Source of the DNA: Thysanoteuthis rhombus
Taxonomy: Eukaryota; Mollusca; Cephalopoda; Oegopsida; Thysanoteuthidae
Length of the DNA stretch: 64,000 nt
Direction of reading: 5' to 3'
Assembly (NCBI GenBank): GCA_963457665.1
Contig: OY735206.1
Location: forward strand, 58,508,735 to 58,572,734
Shown here: in pieces, positions 1-12,386 of the stretch
Layout of the letters: every line of letters begins with the position of its first letter
How positions within the stretch are numbered: the first letter of the stretch is position 1
Program-made: the position numbers and the translations under genes
The notes under the pieces: generated by a model
What the model was told of the DNA's origin: nothing
What the model saw: the letters and a program-made list of their open reading frames with translations, nothing else
The model's database searches: none

Positions 1-394
1 TATACCTATTTGAAAATGCTAACCCCCATTTCTCCGACCTTGGTTAAGTAAAAGGATAATCATGTCACAGTAGTCATAGATTTGAAATCAAAGATGAAAT
101 GGAATAATTCATTCTCTTGTCTAAATGCGATTGATGTTTTAGTTGTGCATATGGCTGAGGAGACTGCATATCATTTTGGTCGGTAAAATAGAGAAAACAA
201 AACTTTACTCCTTGATATTTACCACTAAATGAAGATTCACATTAGAATGACTCGTGAACCCCCACTTCTCAATTTAAACCACAGAAAGTGAGAAAAAATC
301 TTTTCAATTGTGACCCCAAAGAGTGAAAAAAATCTGTTAAAGAAAATAATCCAAACAGAACAAACAATATAAAAGTAAAAAATATTTCAGTCAT

Positions 395-490
395 GTAGCT
401 CAATTGATGTGGCCAGTATAAATGATAGTAACATGACCAAACAACTAGATAGCCAGCCAGCCAGATCAACTTGAAAATGAAAAGTCTTTT
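395..490 (+). repeat. Partial copy of an unclassified dispersed repeat (segment B)
   Basis: This stretch aligns by eye with segment B of a repeat seen more fully at 21.7, 24.1 and 28.4 kb. Shared landmarks are AGCTC-ATT-ATGTG-CC-GTA near the start, then AGCCAGCCAG and ATCAACTTGAAAA. Only the B half is visible. I see nothing else in bases 1-560 apart from AT-rich sequence. Confidence 0.4.
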
Positions 491-567
491 TATACTGAAG
501 AGTGAGCTGGTGTTTCGAGCAGGAAGCCCTTCAATTGATCTCCAAGGAAAGCAACCTTTATCATTGA

Positions 568-604
568 AGAAAAAGAATAATAATAATAAGAAGAAGAAGA
601 AGAA

Positions 605-660
<56 letters not shown>

Positions 661-676
661 TGGTGTGAGATTCCGA

Positions 677-753
<77 letters not shown>
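568..753. repeat. (AAG)n/(AAT)n trinucleotide microsatellite in two blocks
   Basis: AAT repeats with a short AAG run begin near 588. They are interrupted once by about 20 bases of unique sequence (near 660-680) and resume to about 753. Poly-Asn, poly-Tyr, poly-Ile and poly-Leu frames across it are artefacts of the array. The block may be the 3' tail of a degraded element, but no element body is visible beside it. Confidence 0.95.
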
Positions 754-755
<2 letters not shown>

Positions 756-1155
756 GGGAAAGTAGGATGAAATCCAATGGCATATGTTCATAAGAAGACT
801 GTTATGAAAAAAAATCGAATAAGTAGTAAAAGGCGTGGGAAAAAGATTCAAGTTAGGTGAGAGAAGCGCTCGAGTAGTAGTCTATGGTAAACTGAGAGAC
901 TGACGTGAATTGCAGCGATGGAAGTCGATTTTTTTTTCACCGTCATCCACTCAGCAAATTGTCGAGAATATGTGTAAAACAAGAAGTGACATTGCCTTAA
1001 CGAACAAGCGGAGGGATGAAGTAGGGAAACGGGACGCAATGGCAAAAAGATGTCAGGGATTGAAAAAAAAGTAATTGGCAAACGTCACTATTTGTTATTT
1101 GAAATTCATGTGGAGAACAAGACACTTAAAAGCCTAGATTGATACATACTAACAT
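754..1155. other. Gene-free AT-rich stretch
   Basis: I see no repeat family, tRNA or protein similarity in either strand here. A 77-residue open frame on the minus strand (848-1081) has no recognisable domain. Confidence 0.4.
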
Positions 1156-1160
1156 TTGAA

Positions 1161-1182
1161 TATACATATATATCTATATCTT

Positions 1183-1220
<38 letters not shown>

Positions 1221-1226
1221 AATATA

Positions 1227-1269
<43 letters not shown>

Positions 1270-1271
1270 GA

Positions 1272-1316
<45 letters not shown>

Positions 1317-1345
1317 TACATGTGTGTGTGTGTGTGTGTGTGTGT
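1161..1345. repeat. Compound microsatellite TCTA-TA-CA-TA-TG
   Basis: A (TCTA)n block near 1180-1220 runs into (TA)n, a short (CA)n, a second (TA)n and a (TG)n ending near 1345. The CA and TG tracts lie on either side of the second TA core, giving a roughly inverted layout. Downstream to about 2100 is AT-rich sequence with no recognised feature. Confidence 0.95.
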
Positions 1346-2103
1346 CTGCGTGTATACAGTGTCACCCAGAAATGACTACTCACCTACCAATGTCTTTTAC
1401 AAAGTTACTTTCTCTTCAAAACCCAACATAGGAGGATTTTATTATTTCCAGCGGAAAATTAGGCATAACAAATATTATCTAGTATTATTTATTACCAAAA
1501 ATCTATCGTCATAATTTTTTTCGTATTGATGCACTCATTTTTGGACGGCAGCGGATTCATATTAAAGCCTCCAAGGTTGAATTCCTTATCCCACGTCTGA
1601 TGAAGTCTTGCAAATTCGTGCTTGCATTGTTTGCTGATCAGTTCAGGCGCTCTGATAACTGCCCCCACTGCGTGATTATCACTTATGGACAACTTAATGA
1701 GTCTAATACCTCTGCTCTCAGCTCGATAATTTGTGGAACATACAAAAAAATGTTCCCATCACACTCCAATTAAATTATTCAGCTATTGCTAGTTGTAATA
1801 CCCACTGATATCGAAGTTCAGTATTCTCATTATATTATAGATCAAGCAGTTTTTGGTCTTTTTCCCATAGAGTTAAAAAGAACCCTATGAATCACGTTAA
1901 TTTTCATTGAGTTTAAAGTTTTACTGCTACAAAAATTTTCAATAATTAGAATTCAATTAAAATTACTTAAATCATGGCCACTGTGCAACTATCAAATAGA
2001 ATTTGTTGATGACCAACAAGTAATGAATCCATTCGAACAAACAAATAATGAAATTATACAGTTTTCACTCGAGTTTAAAGTTTTCTTGAGCACTATCTAC
2101 TCT

Positions 2104-2133
2104 TTCCATATTCTCTCTCCCTCACTCCTTCTC

Positions 2134-2195
<62 letters not shown>

Positions 2196-2219
2196 ATATA
2201 TATACATATATATATATAT
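2104..2219. repeat. (CT)n followed by (TA)n microsatellite
   Basis: A long CT tract, pure from about 2136 to 2193, passes straight into TA repeats. Frames rich in Ser-Leu or Arg-Glu over it are not genes. Confidence 0.95.
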
Positions 2220-2329
2220 TGTGAACAGGAAAATATCTGATATATATTTCAATTGGTTTATCGTAACATATTTATACAACTTGAAAATTGACCAAATTGG
2301 GACCAAAAATCAATATTCATATAACAATT

Positions 2330-3215
2330 AAAAGAAAATTGGAACAATATTGAACATTGAGAAATTATAGACGAAAGTCAGAAATGTGGAGTGTAACAAA
2401 TATCCAAAATATTCAGGAGAATAATTCGATATTTGGTTTTATATCTCTTATCTGCAATGGCAGCCTCCATTAGATCTTTATCCGAGGAAAGATTCTTTTG
2501 AGACTTTGGTCGAATTGCTTTGGTTTGGTCAGCTTTAGGCTACTACCGGCCATACTGCAAAGATGCTATTTGCGGAGACTGGAGTCTTTGGGTTGGAAAA
2601 TTTTCCACACGGCTCTTTATTCTACAGCTATTACACCATCCCATTACAAGCTATTCTAGATTTTAAAGCAATATCTTGATTGAATAATTCTTAAAGTAAA
2701 TGGAGAGGTGAAAACTGCTCTCTTTATGTAATTTTCCTCCCAAACACGTCTACAAAAACATTAATGTGAAGTCTGTGAATCATGAGAGACGGGCTAGCAA
2801 CAATGATACAATTATGTTAGTGGAGGGATTTGAATTGAAGACGGTTTTCTCATATTTTTCTCACCAAAAATTCGGACGTTACTCACGAGAGGAGCTGATA
2901 TTGAGCTGTTGCTAGAGAGTTGACACATGCAACCAGAATATGATTTCAGATATAACAGAAACGTCTTTCATAGTGGCTTAGATAGTTGCATATTTCCCAT
3001 TAGCGCTGTAAGTTGGAAAATCGAAGAAATAGCCATAATAGCCAATACTGTGTGAAGCACTGAAAAAATGAATAATTATTATTATAATTATGATTAGCAA
3101 ATAGTGGGAAGTGATTCACTGAAATGACATATATTTTGGGGGGAATCTTTTTTTCCAATATTTAGTGTTCAGAGCTGTGAAGTTTCCAAAAATATATATA
3201 TATGTGTGTAGGGTG
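2330..3215. other. Gene-free stretch, no family recognised
   Basis: The part from about 2460 to 2660 is somewhat richer in G and C than its flanks and may be an old repeat, but I could not match it to anything. A short ATT/ATA-rich run lies near 3070-3090. Confidence 0.3.
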
Positions 3216-4095
3216 TGTTCATCGTCATCATCAGTTGATGTACATTGACCTTACCCCAGATCCACCACAATTCTCTATCATGGGCGCGCAGGGCGAGTAA
3301 TTACTGAATTTGTTGACTTTATCTCTCCATCTTGTATACTGTCGGCCTTGGTTTCGCATGTGATATCTGGGGATCCATGTTGTGAGCTGTGATGTCCATC
3401 GTCAGACTTCTGTTTTTCCCTGATATACTGTGCAGTCTTCTGATCTCTCCATGTAAGATTGAGCATGACTTTCATGTGTGCATTTAGTCTTAGGGTTTGT
3501 CACTTGGTTGGTTTCCATATTTCTACTCAGTAAGAGACTATCGGGAGGATTCATCGGTTCTATACTCTCCTTTTTAGGATCATTGGGATCGTCTGGTTTT
3601 TTAAAGTTGAGCATGCTCTGCCGAAGGCTTGCCATCCTTGAGTGATTCTTTGCTTGATTTCCTTTTAAGATTATCATGGAGATTCGTCGTCCTAGGTAGA
3701 GATGGTGTACTCTCCCCGGTTTTGCATCTTCAATTTTGACAGTTATGTCCTTATTCTCGATGTGATTATTGCACATGATTTTTCTTTCACCGAAGTTTGT
3801 GTGTAGGTCGACTCTTTTGCTTCCTTCGGCTAGTTCATCTAGCATTAGGTTGGATGTTGTGTAGGTTCTCTGCGGAAAGGGCGATGTCGTCTGCAAACCC
3901 GAGGTTGTTCAGATATTCGCCGTCTATTTTGACTCCTCTATTCTCCCAGTCAAGGTTTCAGATGATCATCTCGAGACAGGCTGTGGAGAGTTTTGATCAG
4001 CTGGTATTACCTTGCCTTGAAGTTTAGTGAGCTGGAAGGGTTCACAGTCTTTATGGAGCCTGATGAAGGATTTTCCTGTGATTGTATATGGTGTG
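3216..4095 (-). pseudogene. RTE-type LINE fragment, C-terminal part of the reverse transcriptase ORF
   Basis: On the minus strand this encodes broken pieces of the RT-ORF C-terminus of an RTE-like non-LTR retrotransposon. Frame pieces in order are LDELAEGSKRVDLHTNFGE, IMCNNHIENKDI and YLGRRISM, then text matching the SMLNFKK...TYGAETW...MERSEDCTVYQ region. These line up with the better copies at 46.8 and 55.8 kb. The 3' end lies at the low-coordinate side, where CATCGTCATCATCAG (3222-3236) is the reverse complement of the TGATGATGA-type tail typical of RTE elements. Frameshifts and stops break every frame, so it is a dead 5'-truncated copy. The clade call comes from motif memory. Confidence 0.8.
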
Positions 4096-4221
4096 TTTAT
4101 GTATGTTGAATGTGTATATTTTTCAAATACTTTATTTCGGTTGGTGACATTACTACGTATGTTTAGGGGAAAGTCTTTAAGGGTAGATTCTCTTTAGAAC
4201 AAATCTTCGAAATTTTTGATG

Positions 4222-4228
<7 letters not shown>

Positions 4229-4259
<31 letters not shown>

Positions 4260-4569
4260 TGCATGTATGTATGAGCAAATGCGCAGCTAAGTATGAATGA
4301 GATTGTGTTTAGTCTATATACACACATGTTTATACTCATATGTATATACGCTACATTATATATAAGTGTGTGTGCGTGTGTATGTATGTGTGCGTGTATA
4401 TGTGTGCCTTATTGTTCTCCGATGGTTTTATTGCAAAACAAATACTACTCACGTGTGAGCATTTGTAAATGCACAGCTGAGTATAAAGAAGAGTTTGTTC
4501 GATCTACATACACACATAGGTTACGTATGTGCGTGCGTGTATGCTTGTGTGTGTGTGTGTGTGTGCGTG

Positions 4570-4600
<31 letters not shown>

Positions 4601-4724
4601 AATTACCATGGTTGTTAGTACTTAGATTATGCATGCGTTAATATTCTCTGATTATTCCATTGCTTAACAAATACAACTAATTATTTCTTTTGATTCTCTC
4701 TGTGACCGTATATATATATATATG

Positions 4725-4785
<61 letters not shown>

Positions 4786-4910
4786 GGGCTGTTTGTGTTT
4801 GCATGTATGTGTGGGTATGTCCCCCTCCCTGCACAGTAATACCTAAGCGTGTATATTCATCAATGCCTAAGCGTGCATGTATGTATATATATATATAGGA
4901 TCTTAGCATT
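4229..4910. repeat. Microsatellite cluster: TA, TG, TA, TATG
   Basis: (TA)n at about 4229-4256, TG-rich runs at 4365-4410 and 4528-4603, and (TA)n at 4711-4784. Shorter TATG/TATA runs continue to about 4896. Intervening unique sequence is short and unrecognised. Confidence 0.9.
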
Positions 4911-5899
4911 ACCTAACTCACAGTTCGTCGTACAGCTCTTTGAAACAGAAGATTGCATCCGTCCTTTTCTACGTCGTCTTCTTAACTCCATTACCGTCAT
5001 ATTCCTGCCGAGGAAAATTGAATCACACGAGGTGCTATTCTTAACTGGTGTGCATTACATATTCTGGAACTTTGTTCGGTTATTTCCAGAATCCTAGATG
5101 ATAAAAGAGAAATCGCCGATGCACCATGTTCGATCCATCGTTTGAGTCTTCGCACAAATAATGACTGCAGGCTTCCACTGTGTATCGTGACATTGTGTGG
5201 TTGAGAATTAGTATATCCTGATGTATTCTCCACTAGAAGTGAGTACAAGGGACTGTGAGGCTACATATATACGGTAAAGGTAAATAAAGGTCGATTGAAT
5301 AGTGAAAAACTTTTTTTTCAGTTATAGAGTGCTGGGACAATGGAAAACATTACCGGAATATGTAGAGTTATGAACAGATGGAAATGCTTTTTTTGAAAAA
5401 AGGAATTATAAGTATTGGTAACATGTATTTGCAAGTTGTAACATACACTTCAAATTAAGTATCAAGCGTCATCGGTAGATTTTAGTGTCGAGATTTTTTA
5501 CTTCTTTGCTGACAGCGATTTAAGCAGAAAAAATATGGAGGCAACGACATTTTCAGGCAAGCGAAAAAAAGGAAACGGTAGAGAGAAATAGAGAGAGAAC
5601 AGGGCTGAAAGATATATACAATGGTTATCAGTCATGGCCACTTGATTTTACGGACAAATGAAGAATAGAGGCAAAAATTTGAATCCCCTGCCGTCTTGTC
5701 AGCCCCAACCCCTGGCGAGACAGGAAACGTCTGACTCGCCTCGGAATTGAAACACAAGGAACAAGTTGTTTTATAAACTATATCGGGAAAAGCTGCAATT
5801 CTGTTAGCAAGCTGAGGTCATGTGATACCATTTCCCGTCACTTCCGTACCCTGACTTTCTCATGCGAGAAAAAACAATCCATCACTTTTTTTAATAACA
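4911..5899. other. Gene-free stretch
   Basis: Two overlapping open frames near 4850-5250, one per strand, have no recognisable domain. A small G+C-richer block at about 5690-5745 has no match I can name. Confidence 0.3.
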
Positions 5900-5924
5900 T
5901 TATAACCCAAAGCAAGATACTGCA

Positions 5925-6180
5925 CTCTTTTCCTGTCATCATTTCGTTGTATTACGCTGGTGGATAAAATGTGTATACTTTTTGCATTAAGATAAATGTT
6001 AGATGAATTCAATTGAGAAATACTTATATGATCTGATAGAATGATTATAAATTGCATTATATTATACAAAAGTTCTTATTTGAAATGATCAATTGTTATT
6101 ACACGATGGACATACCATTTGGCCAAGACAGCACAAATAACTAAATATATAATCATTCAGTCGGATCATATGTATCCATT
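5925..6180 (+). repeat. Partial SINE-like repeat, family also at 12.8 and 55.1 kb
   Basis: Shared landmarks are TATGATCTGATAGAAT-ATTATAAATTGCATTATATT near 6030-6065 and CATTTGGCCAAGACAGCACAAATAA near 6115-6140. The copy at 55.0-55.4 kb has the matching ATATAATCCGACAGAAATAAT and ATCATTTGGCCTAGACAG. The RNA polymerase III promoter-like part is not visible in this copy. Confidence 0.5.
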
Positions 6181-6415
6181 TTTAAATGACATGTGTGGCG
6201 TTGAAAGAAGCTAACTGAGCAGATGTAGACTGCAAATGAGCAAGACAGGAATTTGGAGTGGAGACAGTTATTTGGGCCTTTGCATTACTGCTACTTCAGA
6301 GCGGCTATCGTATCAGTAGCAGCTTAATTTTTCGAAGCAGTCCCATTTTATTTGATTCTTTATTCTATTCATATTCATCATGTGATAACTGGTCATCATT
6401 TCTAATAGAGTAATC

Positions 6416-6416
<1 letters not shown>

Positions 6417-6500
<84 letters not shown>
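6417..6500. repeat. (TA)n microsatellite
   Basis: TA repeat of about 84 bases with two TATACATA/TATGTATA interruptions. The following 1.1 kb (6501-7615) is AT-rich with no recognised feature. Confidence 0.95.
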
Positions 6501-6501
<1 letters not shown>

Positions 6502-7643
6502 TAGAGAGCTGTTCAACATTTAAAGCTAAATATAATAAGGCACTTTTTTCCAAATTTGTTTGTGCCACTTCAAGAAGTTATGTTTCAAATATTTGTTTAT
6601 GTAATCTATCTTATCTACATATACGTTGTTATTATGGTACAGCATGCAAATTGTGTCTTGATTTGATCATCAATCGTTTACCATGTTTCGAGGATTTCAA
6701 AATTGGAACTGTCATAATAACATGGCGCCCCAGCAGTATTGATCAAAAAGCACCTCCATTTCAGCTGAATTTGATATATAGCTCATGTCATACACATAGT
6801 TAGTTATTCTATATTGGGTATTATCATAATGTAGTGTAAATGGAAATTATTGTACACTAGACATCATCAAACTTTTTTTGAAACAGGGCTTGCTTACATT
6901 GGTTCCACCAAGAATGTATTTAACGTTGAAGGATCAGTTAGTATAAGAAAAGACGTGACTCGTTGTTCGTGTCACTTCTATTGAATATTCAACCATACAT
7001 ACATTGAATCCGTTGCGTCGGTCTTAATCTTAGACTGCATGCAAACCAACTCATGATGTCATATCTAAGAATACTAATTACACAGAAAAACTCCTACGAT
7101 TTTATTTTCTATCATCATTTTCAACAGAAGAATTTGACAATTTTTCCAGTAGACTTAAAGTTAATTCTTGCACGTCGTACACCATTTTCCTCACATCTAT
7201 TAGTTTTTTTTTTACTTTAAATCACCAAATAAATTCTCCTGGTCGAAACAGAACTAAACCACTTTCTAGTCGGCAGTAACTACTAAATAAGCTATTCCAT
7301 TTATATACATACACAATTTGTTACTTGGCTTTCCATGTTTAGATTCCCTACCCGGCACAACTACCAATCAGGCAAGTGGACCAGAACCAAATGTTTCCCC
7401 CTTTCCCTGGTTTCATTCAATACAATGATCTTCACATTGATAAAGACTTGATCTCTTTTGATTACCTGATCCTAAAGTGCACATTCATTTATTATATAAC
7501 ACATTATTCATTTATTCTATTCTTAAACTCTCGTTAAAATTTTCTTTGATTTTGATCATTATTTGATTATTTAAAGTTTCAATGGGATCAGGAATCTTGT
7601 GATGGTTTAAGTAAATTGTGTAAAATCATACTGATTTTGACTC

Positions 7644-7717
<74 letters not shown>

Positions 7718-7795
7718 ATAATTAATAGCATCCACAGACATCTAATTCACTGTATTACAACTGTTCCGTGTGGCTATGGACTATCCAACACATAT

Positions 7796-7880
<85 letters not shown>
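7644..7880. repeat. TG array, repeat copy, then TA-GA array
   Basis: (TG)n at 7655-7718 is followed by about 75 bases of a dispersed repeat (CATCCACAGACATCTAATTC, then TATTACAACTGTTC and GGCTATGGACTATCCAA). After that come (TA)n at 7799-7842 and (GA)n at 7843-7879. The middle segment recurs twice at 33.56 and 33.86 kb, the first of these also beside a TA array. Confidence 0.8.
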
Positions 7881-7881
<1 letters not shown>

Positions 7882-7959
7882 GGATGGATAAATATTAATT
7901 TTCGAAGTACTTCAGGACTCTCCCTGGTATTTCAACAGATACAGAATGCTTATGGATAG

Positions 7960-9250
7960 TCAGCAAAATTGAAAAAAACTCTGACCAGATCAATATGTAG
8001 TGCACATGAGTCAGGTCGATTTGGATTTCAGCGTGGTATGGTTTTTATTGCTTAATAGGAACATGGTATGAGATGCTTGGCTCGACAATCAAAGGTACTG
8101 AGCTCACCTGTGAAAAAGACCTAAAACCCACGAGCATTAAAGATGAGAAAAATATTTTTTCATCGTTGATACGACGTCGTATTGTATAACTCGAGAATAG
8201 CGCCTATCATTCAGTCAACTAGCAACCCATAAGAACAAATTTCAATTAAGGTTATCGTGACATTTCGTGAGAACATTGTTTGTATCTGGTGAATTTAGCA
8301 TTTTCCTTCTTTTTTTATAGATTGAGAAGTAATGGGAAAGTAGCGTTCAGTTTTAATTTCATTAAAGTGTAACAAATAAATGGAAGGAGATGGGGATGAT
8401 TTATCTTTCTGGAAAGGTTTTATTGCATGGAAAAGAATCAGGAAATAGACATTTGAAATGAACAAAGAATGATGCATAGAAATGTTTGTTCAGAGAGAAA
8501 TAATCGAATATATTAGATCCGTGCACGCAAATCTGCTAACGTGACATCAAGAAACGTATCAGCATATTTGTGTCTTTGCATCAGCTCAATTGAACCCTTG
8601 AATAATTCGTTTTTTGTTTCAAGTCGAAAGCAGTCTACAAAAATTATACTTTACAAAAACAAGAACTTTTACTTGAGTACCTGAAAAAATTCCCACTCTC
8701 TTTCTCTATTTCTCTTAAACATTCAGTCTTTTCCCTAAAGTTGTAAGTTTTACGTGATAATTGGCGGACGTATGATTCGAAATGTTGATCAAAGGCGGGG
8801 ACATATCGCAACGTGACTTCACGTGAGCTCATTAATGTGCAGCCTTCAATCGTTATGTGACTATGCTGTAACATCAGCAAATCATGAGTCTTGGTTGCTC
8901 TGCTCATTTGACTTCATGCTTCATATTTTCTGTTTCTGCACACATTTGTGTGGAGCATGCTAGCAGAATCTTCTATTTTCTCTTATCTGGACACGGGACG
9001 AGTTCTGAATGAAAATCTTAGAGAGCACTAGGATTTTTATAATTGCAAGTCACCGAAATAAAGAGAAAAAAAATACGGCGAAATGGGGTGCAACTTGAAA
9101 GATAAAAATTTATATTTTATCAATGCAGCATACGTATTTGACTGGTATTATTTATTTCAATCTTTTAACTCATCATTGCTTTTCAAATAATGGTATCACA
9201 TTGATGACTGAGATTTACAAAACAATTTTCTCATAAATAGCACATTTACA
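7960..9250. other. Gene-free stretch
   Basis: The longest non-repetitive frame is 87 residues on the minus strand (8644-8907). It has no domain I recognise and no flanking splice or promoter evidence, so I do not call it a gene. Confidence 0.35.
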
Positions 9251-9252
9251 GT

Positions 9253-9320
9253 ATAATACATCATCATCATTATCATCATCATCATCATTATCATCATCAT
9301 CATTATCATTATTATTATTT
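9253..9320 (-). repeat. (ATC)n/(ATT)n array, likely 3' tail of the adjacent LINE
   Basis: ATC/ATT triplets abut the 3' end of the minus-strand LINE remnant that begins at about 9320. Read on the minus strand it is a AAT/GAT tail, in the position expected of the simple-repeat tails of many non-LTR retrotransposons. Confidence 0.75.
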
Positions 9321-10436
9321 GGATTTGCATTTGCATTTGCACACCAGTTGCCTGATGGTTACCGCTGAATAGTGAGTGACAGGAAGTCCCCTCAAGTCTC
9401 CGACCCTCCTCTCCACACTCTCATACTGTCATTTACTATTCCGTGTCAGTTGCCCGGTCGTTAATGCTGAAGCCTGAGTGACAATAAGTCCCCCAAGGTC
9501 TCCAGCCGTCTTCTGATCTCTTGTTTCCCTCTCCTATTACAGCAGTGTTTTGCAACCAGCTGGGGTCGTAAATCTCATATTACTAGCACTTCCCTCGGTA
9601 TTCGTGCAGTCCCTAGCAGTGCTGTGGTCTACAAAGTTTCAATCCTTCATTTAACCCCTAATTCCTCCGATCTCGCTTCCAGTGTCTTTTGTACAATTCT
9701 GCGAGCACCTATTGATACTGGTACTATCCTGACTTTCATATTCTATGCCTCTTTCAGTTATCTTTTCAGGTTCTGACATTTCCCAGTTTTCACCATCTTC
9801 CCTATTTACTCTATAGAGTGATGGCACAGCCATGTCTATTATTTGGTAGTTTCTCTTCACTTAGTCAAAGATTATTTGGTCTGGTATTCTCGCTTGGATG
9901 GGGTGGTCAGTTTGGATGTTAAAGTCCCCAAGTAATTCGTGATTTCCAATCTCCAGGGCTGTTACTGGTTTGAGCTAGTACCACTTTTCTGCCTGGTTAT
10001 ATCCCATCCGTTTACACTGTTCCCAGTGAATAACTGTTGCTACTCCATCATGTCTATGTCTTTACTTCTTCTCAGCCAGTTATGTGGTTTATAGTCTAAT
10101 CACTTTCGTTACATAGGCAGCATTTGCTGTTGGTCTGTGTTCCGTCGATTTTTGTTATGATATAGTTTGTTCTGATGCATTTGTTTTTGGCTACCATAAT
10201 GAGCGATTCTGTTTCTCTCTTCAGGTTTTCTTTTCGTAGCCATGTCCACGATCACTCTCCTTCAACATCCTGTACCATCCTGTCTTTTAAATTCTCCGTA
10301 TAGTTTTTTCTGAGTTCAATTTTTTCCCTTGTTTTTCTGTGCTGCTCCTTTAATTTTCTACTTTCTTCTTTGTTCGTTGCGCTGCTTCGGGCACTTTTTT
10401 TAAAACTCTTTTTTTTTGTTGTTGTTGCTGTTGTTG
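9321..10436 (-). pseudogene. LINE ORF C-terminal remnant, a lineage distinct from the RTE copies
   Basis: Minus-strand frames give, in order, IAHYGSQKQ, HNKNRRNTDQQQMLPM, RHDGVATVIHWEQCKRMGY, EKWY, a LLGDFNIQTDHPIQARIPDQ-like stretch, KRNYQIIDMAVPSLYRVN and finally LETLGDLLSLRL. This matches from memory the C-terminus of a widespread metazoan non-LTR retrotransposon ORF. That region has the pattern CxxC...H...HWELCKK..KWY......VLEN...LLWDF.IQTD..I.ARRPD......IVDFAVP, with ARILRRVLE..GDLLSLRL at the very end. Stops and frameshifts occur throughout. The 5' side near 10,440 meets a (GTT)n/(ATT)n array. I cannot fix the clade without a search. Confidence 0.7.
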
Positions 10437-10449
10437 TTGCTGTTGTTGC

Positions 10450-10518
<69 letters not shown>
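10418..10518. repeat. (GTT)n then (ATT)n microsatellite
   Basis: GTTGTTGCTGTT-type triplets lead into a pure ATT array of about 70 bases. It sits at the 5' edge of the LINE remnant on its left. Confidence 0.95.
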
Positions 10519-10519
<1 letters not shown>

Positions 10520-10559
10520 CTCCACGCTGGTTTATAAATATTTTTTCTCAACACTTCGC

Positions 10560-11329
10560 TAATTTGTGATAAAAATGTTTTTCAAATCAATAGAATACCG
10601 TTTATGTTTAAAAGGATGGTAATTACATTGTTGACAATTTTTTGATTAATTTAGACGAGTAGCAGATTTTGCAGATGAAAAAAAATGTTGATTGTAGTCG
10701 CCAGTTTGAGAAACCATGTTTTATCATGGTATTTCTGAAAACTGTATTCAATCATTCTGTATTTTATACAATACCAGCAGGGAACCTCAGCGCTGTAGTT
10801 GAGGTGTTTTTAGTCAGAATACTTCAAAACCAACCATTCATGTAGCTGGGAATCCCCATTTCACTTGAAGGTGAATTGATCTGAACATTACAGGTATTGG
10901 CCACGAATTTTCCGCAGAGATTTTAATCTAAAAAATAACTGTCTGCATTTCTGTGGTATGAACCCACAGTAATTGCAATGATTTTATATTCAACATCAAC
11001 TAAAACTAGCAACGTAATAGAATAAGTATCCCTGTAATTGTACAATGTTGAACCAGCATTATTTGGGCACTGAATATGTATTTGTCTCTCCCTTAAATAT
11101 GCAATTCGATTCGGAAAATTCAATAAGTCCTTGTATTTAGCTGCTGATTTCCTTCAAATGTCTTCGGTTCGTTCAGACATGAGACTAGGCTCATACTTAT
11201 ACCAATAAGCCTTAACTTAAATTGTGCTAAAACCTAGTGAGAAACTGAGGCCAAGGTTTTCTAGTTGCCAAATATCTGGGAACAAAATATGAACATCTAA
11301 AAAAGATAATTACTATTCCTCAACTTGAT

Positions 11330-11330
<1 letters not shown>
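10560..11330. other. Gene-free AT-rich stretch
   Basis: I see no repeat family or protein similarity on either strand. Confidence 0.35.

Positions 11331-11378
<48 letters not shown>
11331..11378. repeat. (TA)n microsatellite
   Basis: Uninterrupted TA repeat of about 48 bases. Confidence 0.95.
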
Positions 11379-11382
<4 letters not shown>

Positions 11383-11450
11383 TGAATTGAAGAGACAAAA
11401 CGAAACAAATCTACCACATTCTTGGTGATTACCATTTTGTGATCACTTCA

Positions 11451-11513
11451 GTAGACTTCACCAATTTTCGTGAAGACTTTACTAATTTCCGAGTAGACTT
11501 TACCAATTTTCAA
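11451..11513 (+). repeat. 21-bp tandem repeat, three units
   Basis: Units at 11451-11471, 11472-11492 and 11493-11513 follow GTAGACTTYACCAATTTTCR with few differences. A decayed fourth unit starts at 11514. One frame reads VDFTNFR-EDFTNFR-VDFTNFQ. The frame is short (66 residues), lies in intergenic-looking DNA and has no other coding support, so I treat it as a minisatellite. Confidence 0.8.
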
Positions 11514-12284
11514 GTAATTTTCGAATTTTCAAAAACTCATTTTCAAAACATTATAATTAAAAATAAACTGCACATGAATAAATGCTCAAATAAACACAAA
11601 AGAAAGACGAAGAAAATAAGTCATTTCCTCTTACAGTTATAGATGGAAACAGTGTTGAAATCTGTGAAACCTGGAGCCCATTTTTACCTGAGTTTATAAA
11701 TAGTCTTGGAGGTTTTTATATGGATTTTTATTCCTGCTCTTATTTAGTGACACTTTTTGTTCAGCGCTGATTACAGCACTAAATTGTATATTTTAATTTT
11801 ATTTTACTCCCTTGATAAGATCATGCAAAAATTGAATTCTCCCTGGTTCATTCATAAAAATAGCATCGACTTGGATATCCACTCTCTTTTGTTGCCTATT
11901 ATTTGGGGGAGGGCTGCAGGAATAGCAATTTCCATATTTTTTGCATGACCCAAAAAATGAACAACAACACTTTAAGTTTGTTCCAGATCTAAGACTGAAT
12001 TTGAAAGAGGATTTTTATCATGTAATGTTTGTTGGTCGCATGTGAGTTGACATGATGCAAGTTTGAATTCCACTGCTAATTTTGATGGTTCTGAGGTCTC
12101 GTGAGCTATAGCAATGTATTCCCACCTTAACACACTTAAGAACCAGATGCTGAAATCATTTCATTCGTTGTCTATAGCACTGATCTTAGATGAGATCTGA
12201 AAATTATCGTTTCTAATCTAATTTCATATATTTGAGATATTTATGCCGATTCCCACAAAGATGAAATGCAGAACACGATCTTTT

Positions 12285-12386
12285 TTGGTTTTTCGTGTGG
12301 GTTTCCCCAACGGTGGAACACAGTGCTCTTTTTCTTTTTTTTTTCTTTTTTTTGTGTGGATATCCCCAACGCACGTTTTTGTATGA
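12285..12386 (+). repeat. Short imperfect direct repeat around a poly-T tract
   Basis: TCGTGTGGGTTTCCCCAACG (near 12292) and TTGTGTGGATATCCCCAACG (near 12352) are about 60 bases apart, separated by a T-rich run. Small open frames across it overlap on both strands and are not supported as genes. The flanks (11380-12740) hold nothing else I recognise. Confidence 0.6.

Noticed and set aside
490..783. Poly-Leu, poly-Tyr and poly-Asn open frames
   Set aside because: Produced by the AAT/AAG microsatellite.
3402..3896. 164-residue minus-strand frame as a host gene
   Set aside because: Its segments match RTE LINE RT-ORF pieces out of frame with one another. It is a pseudogene fragment.
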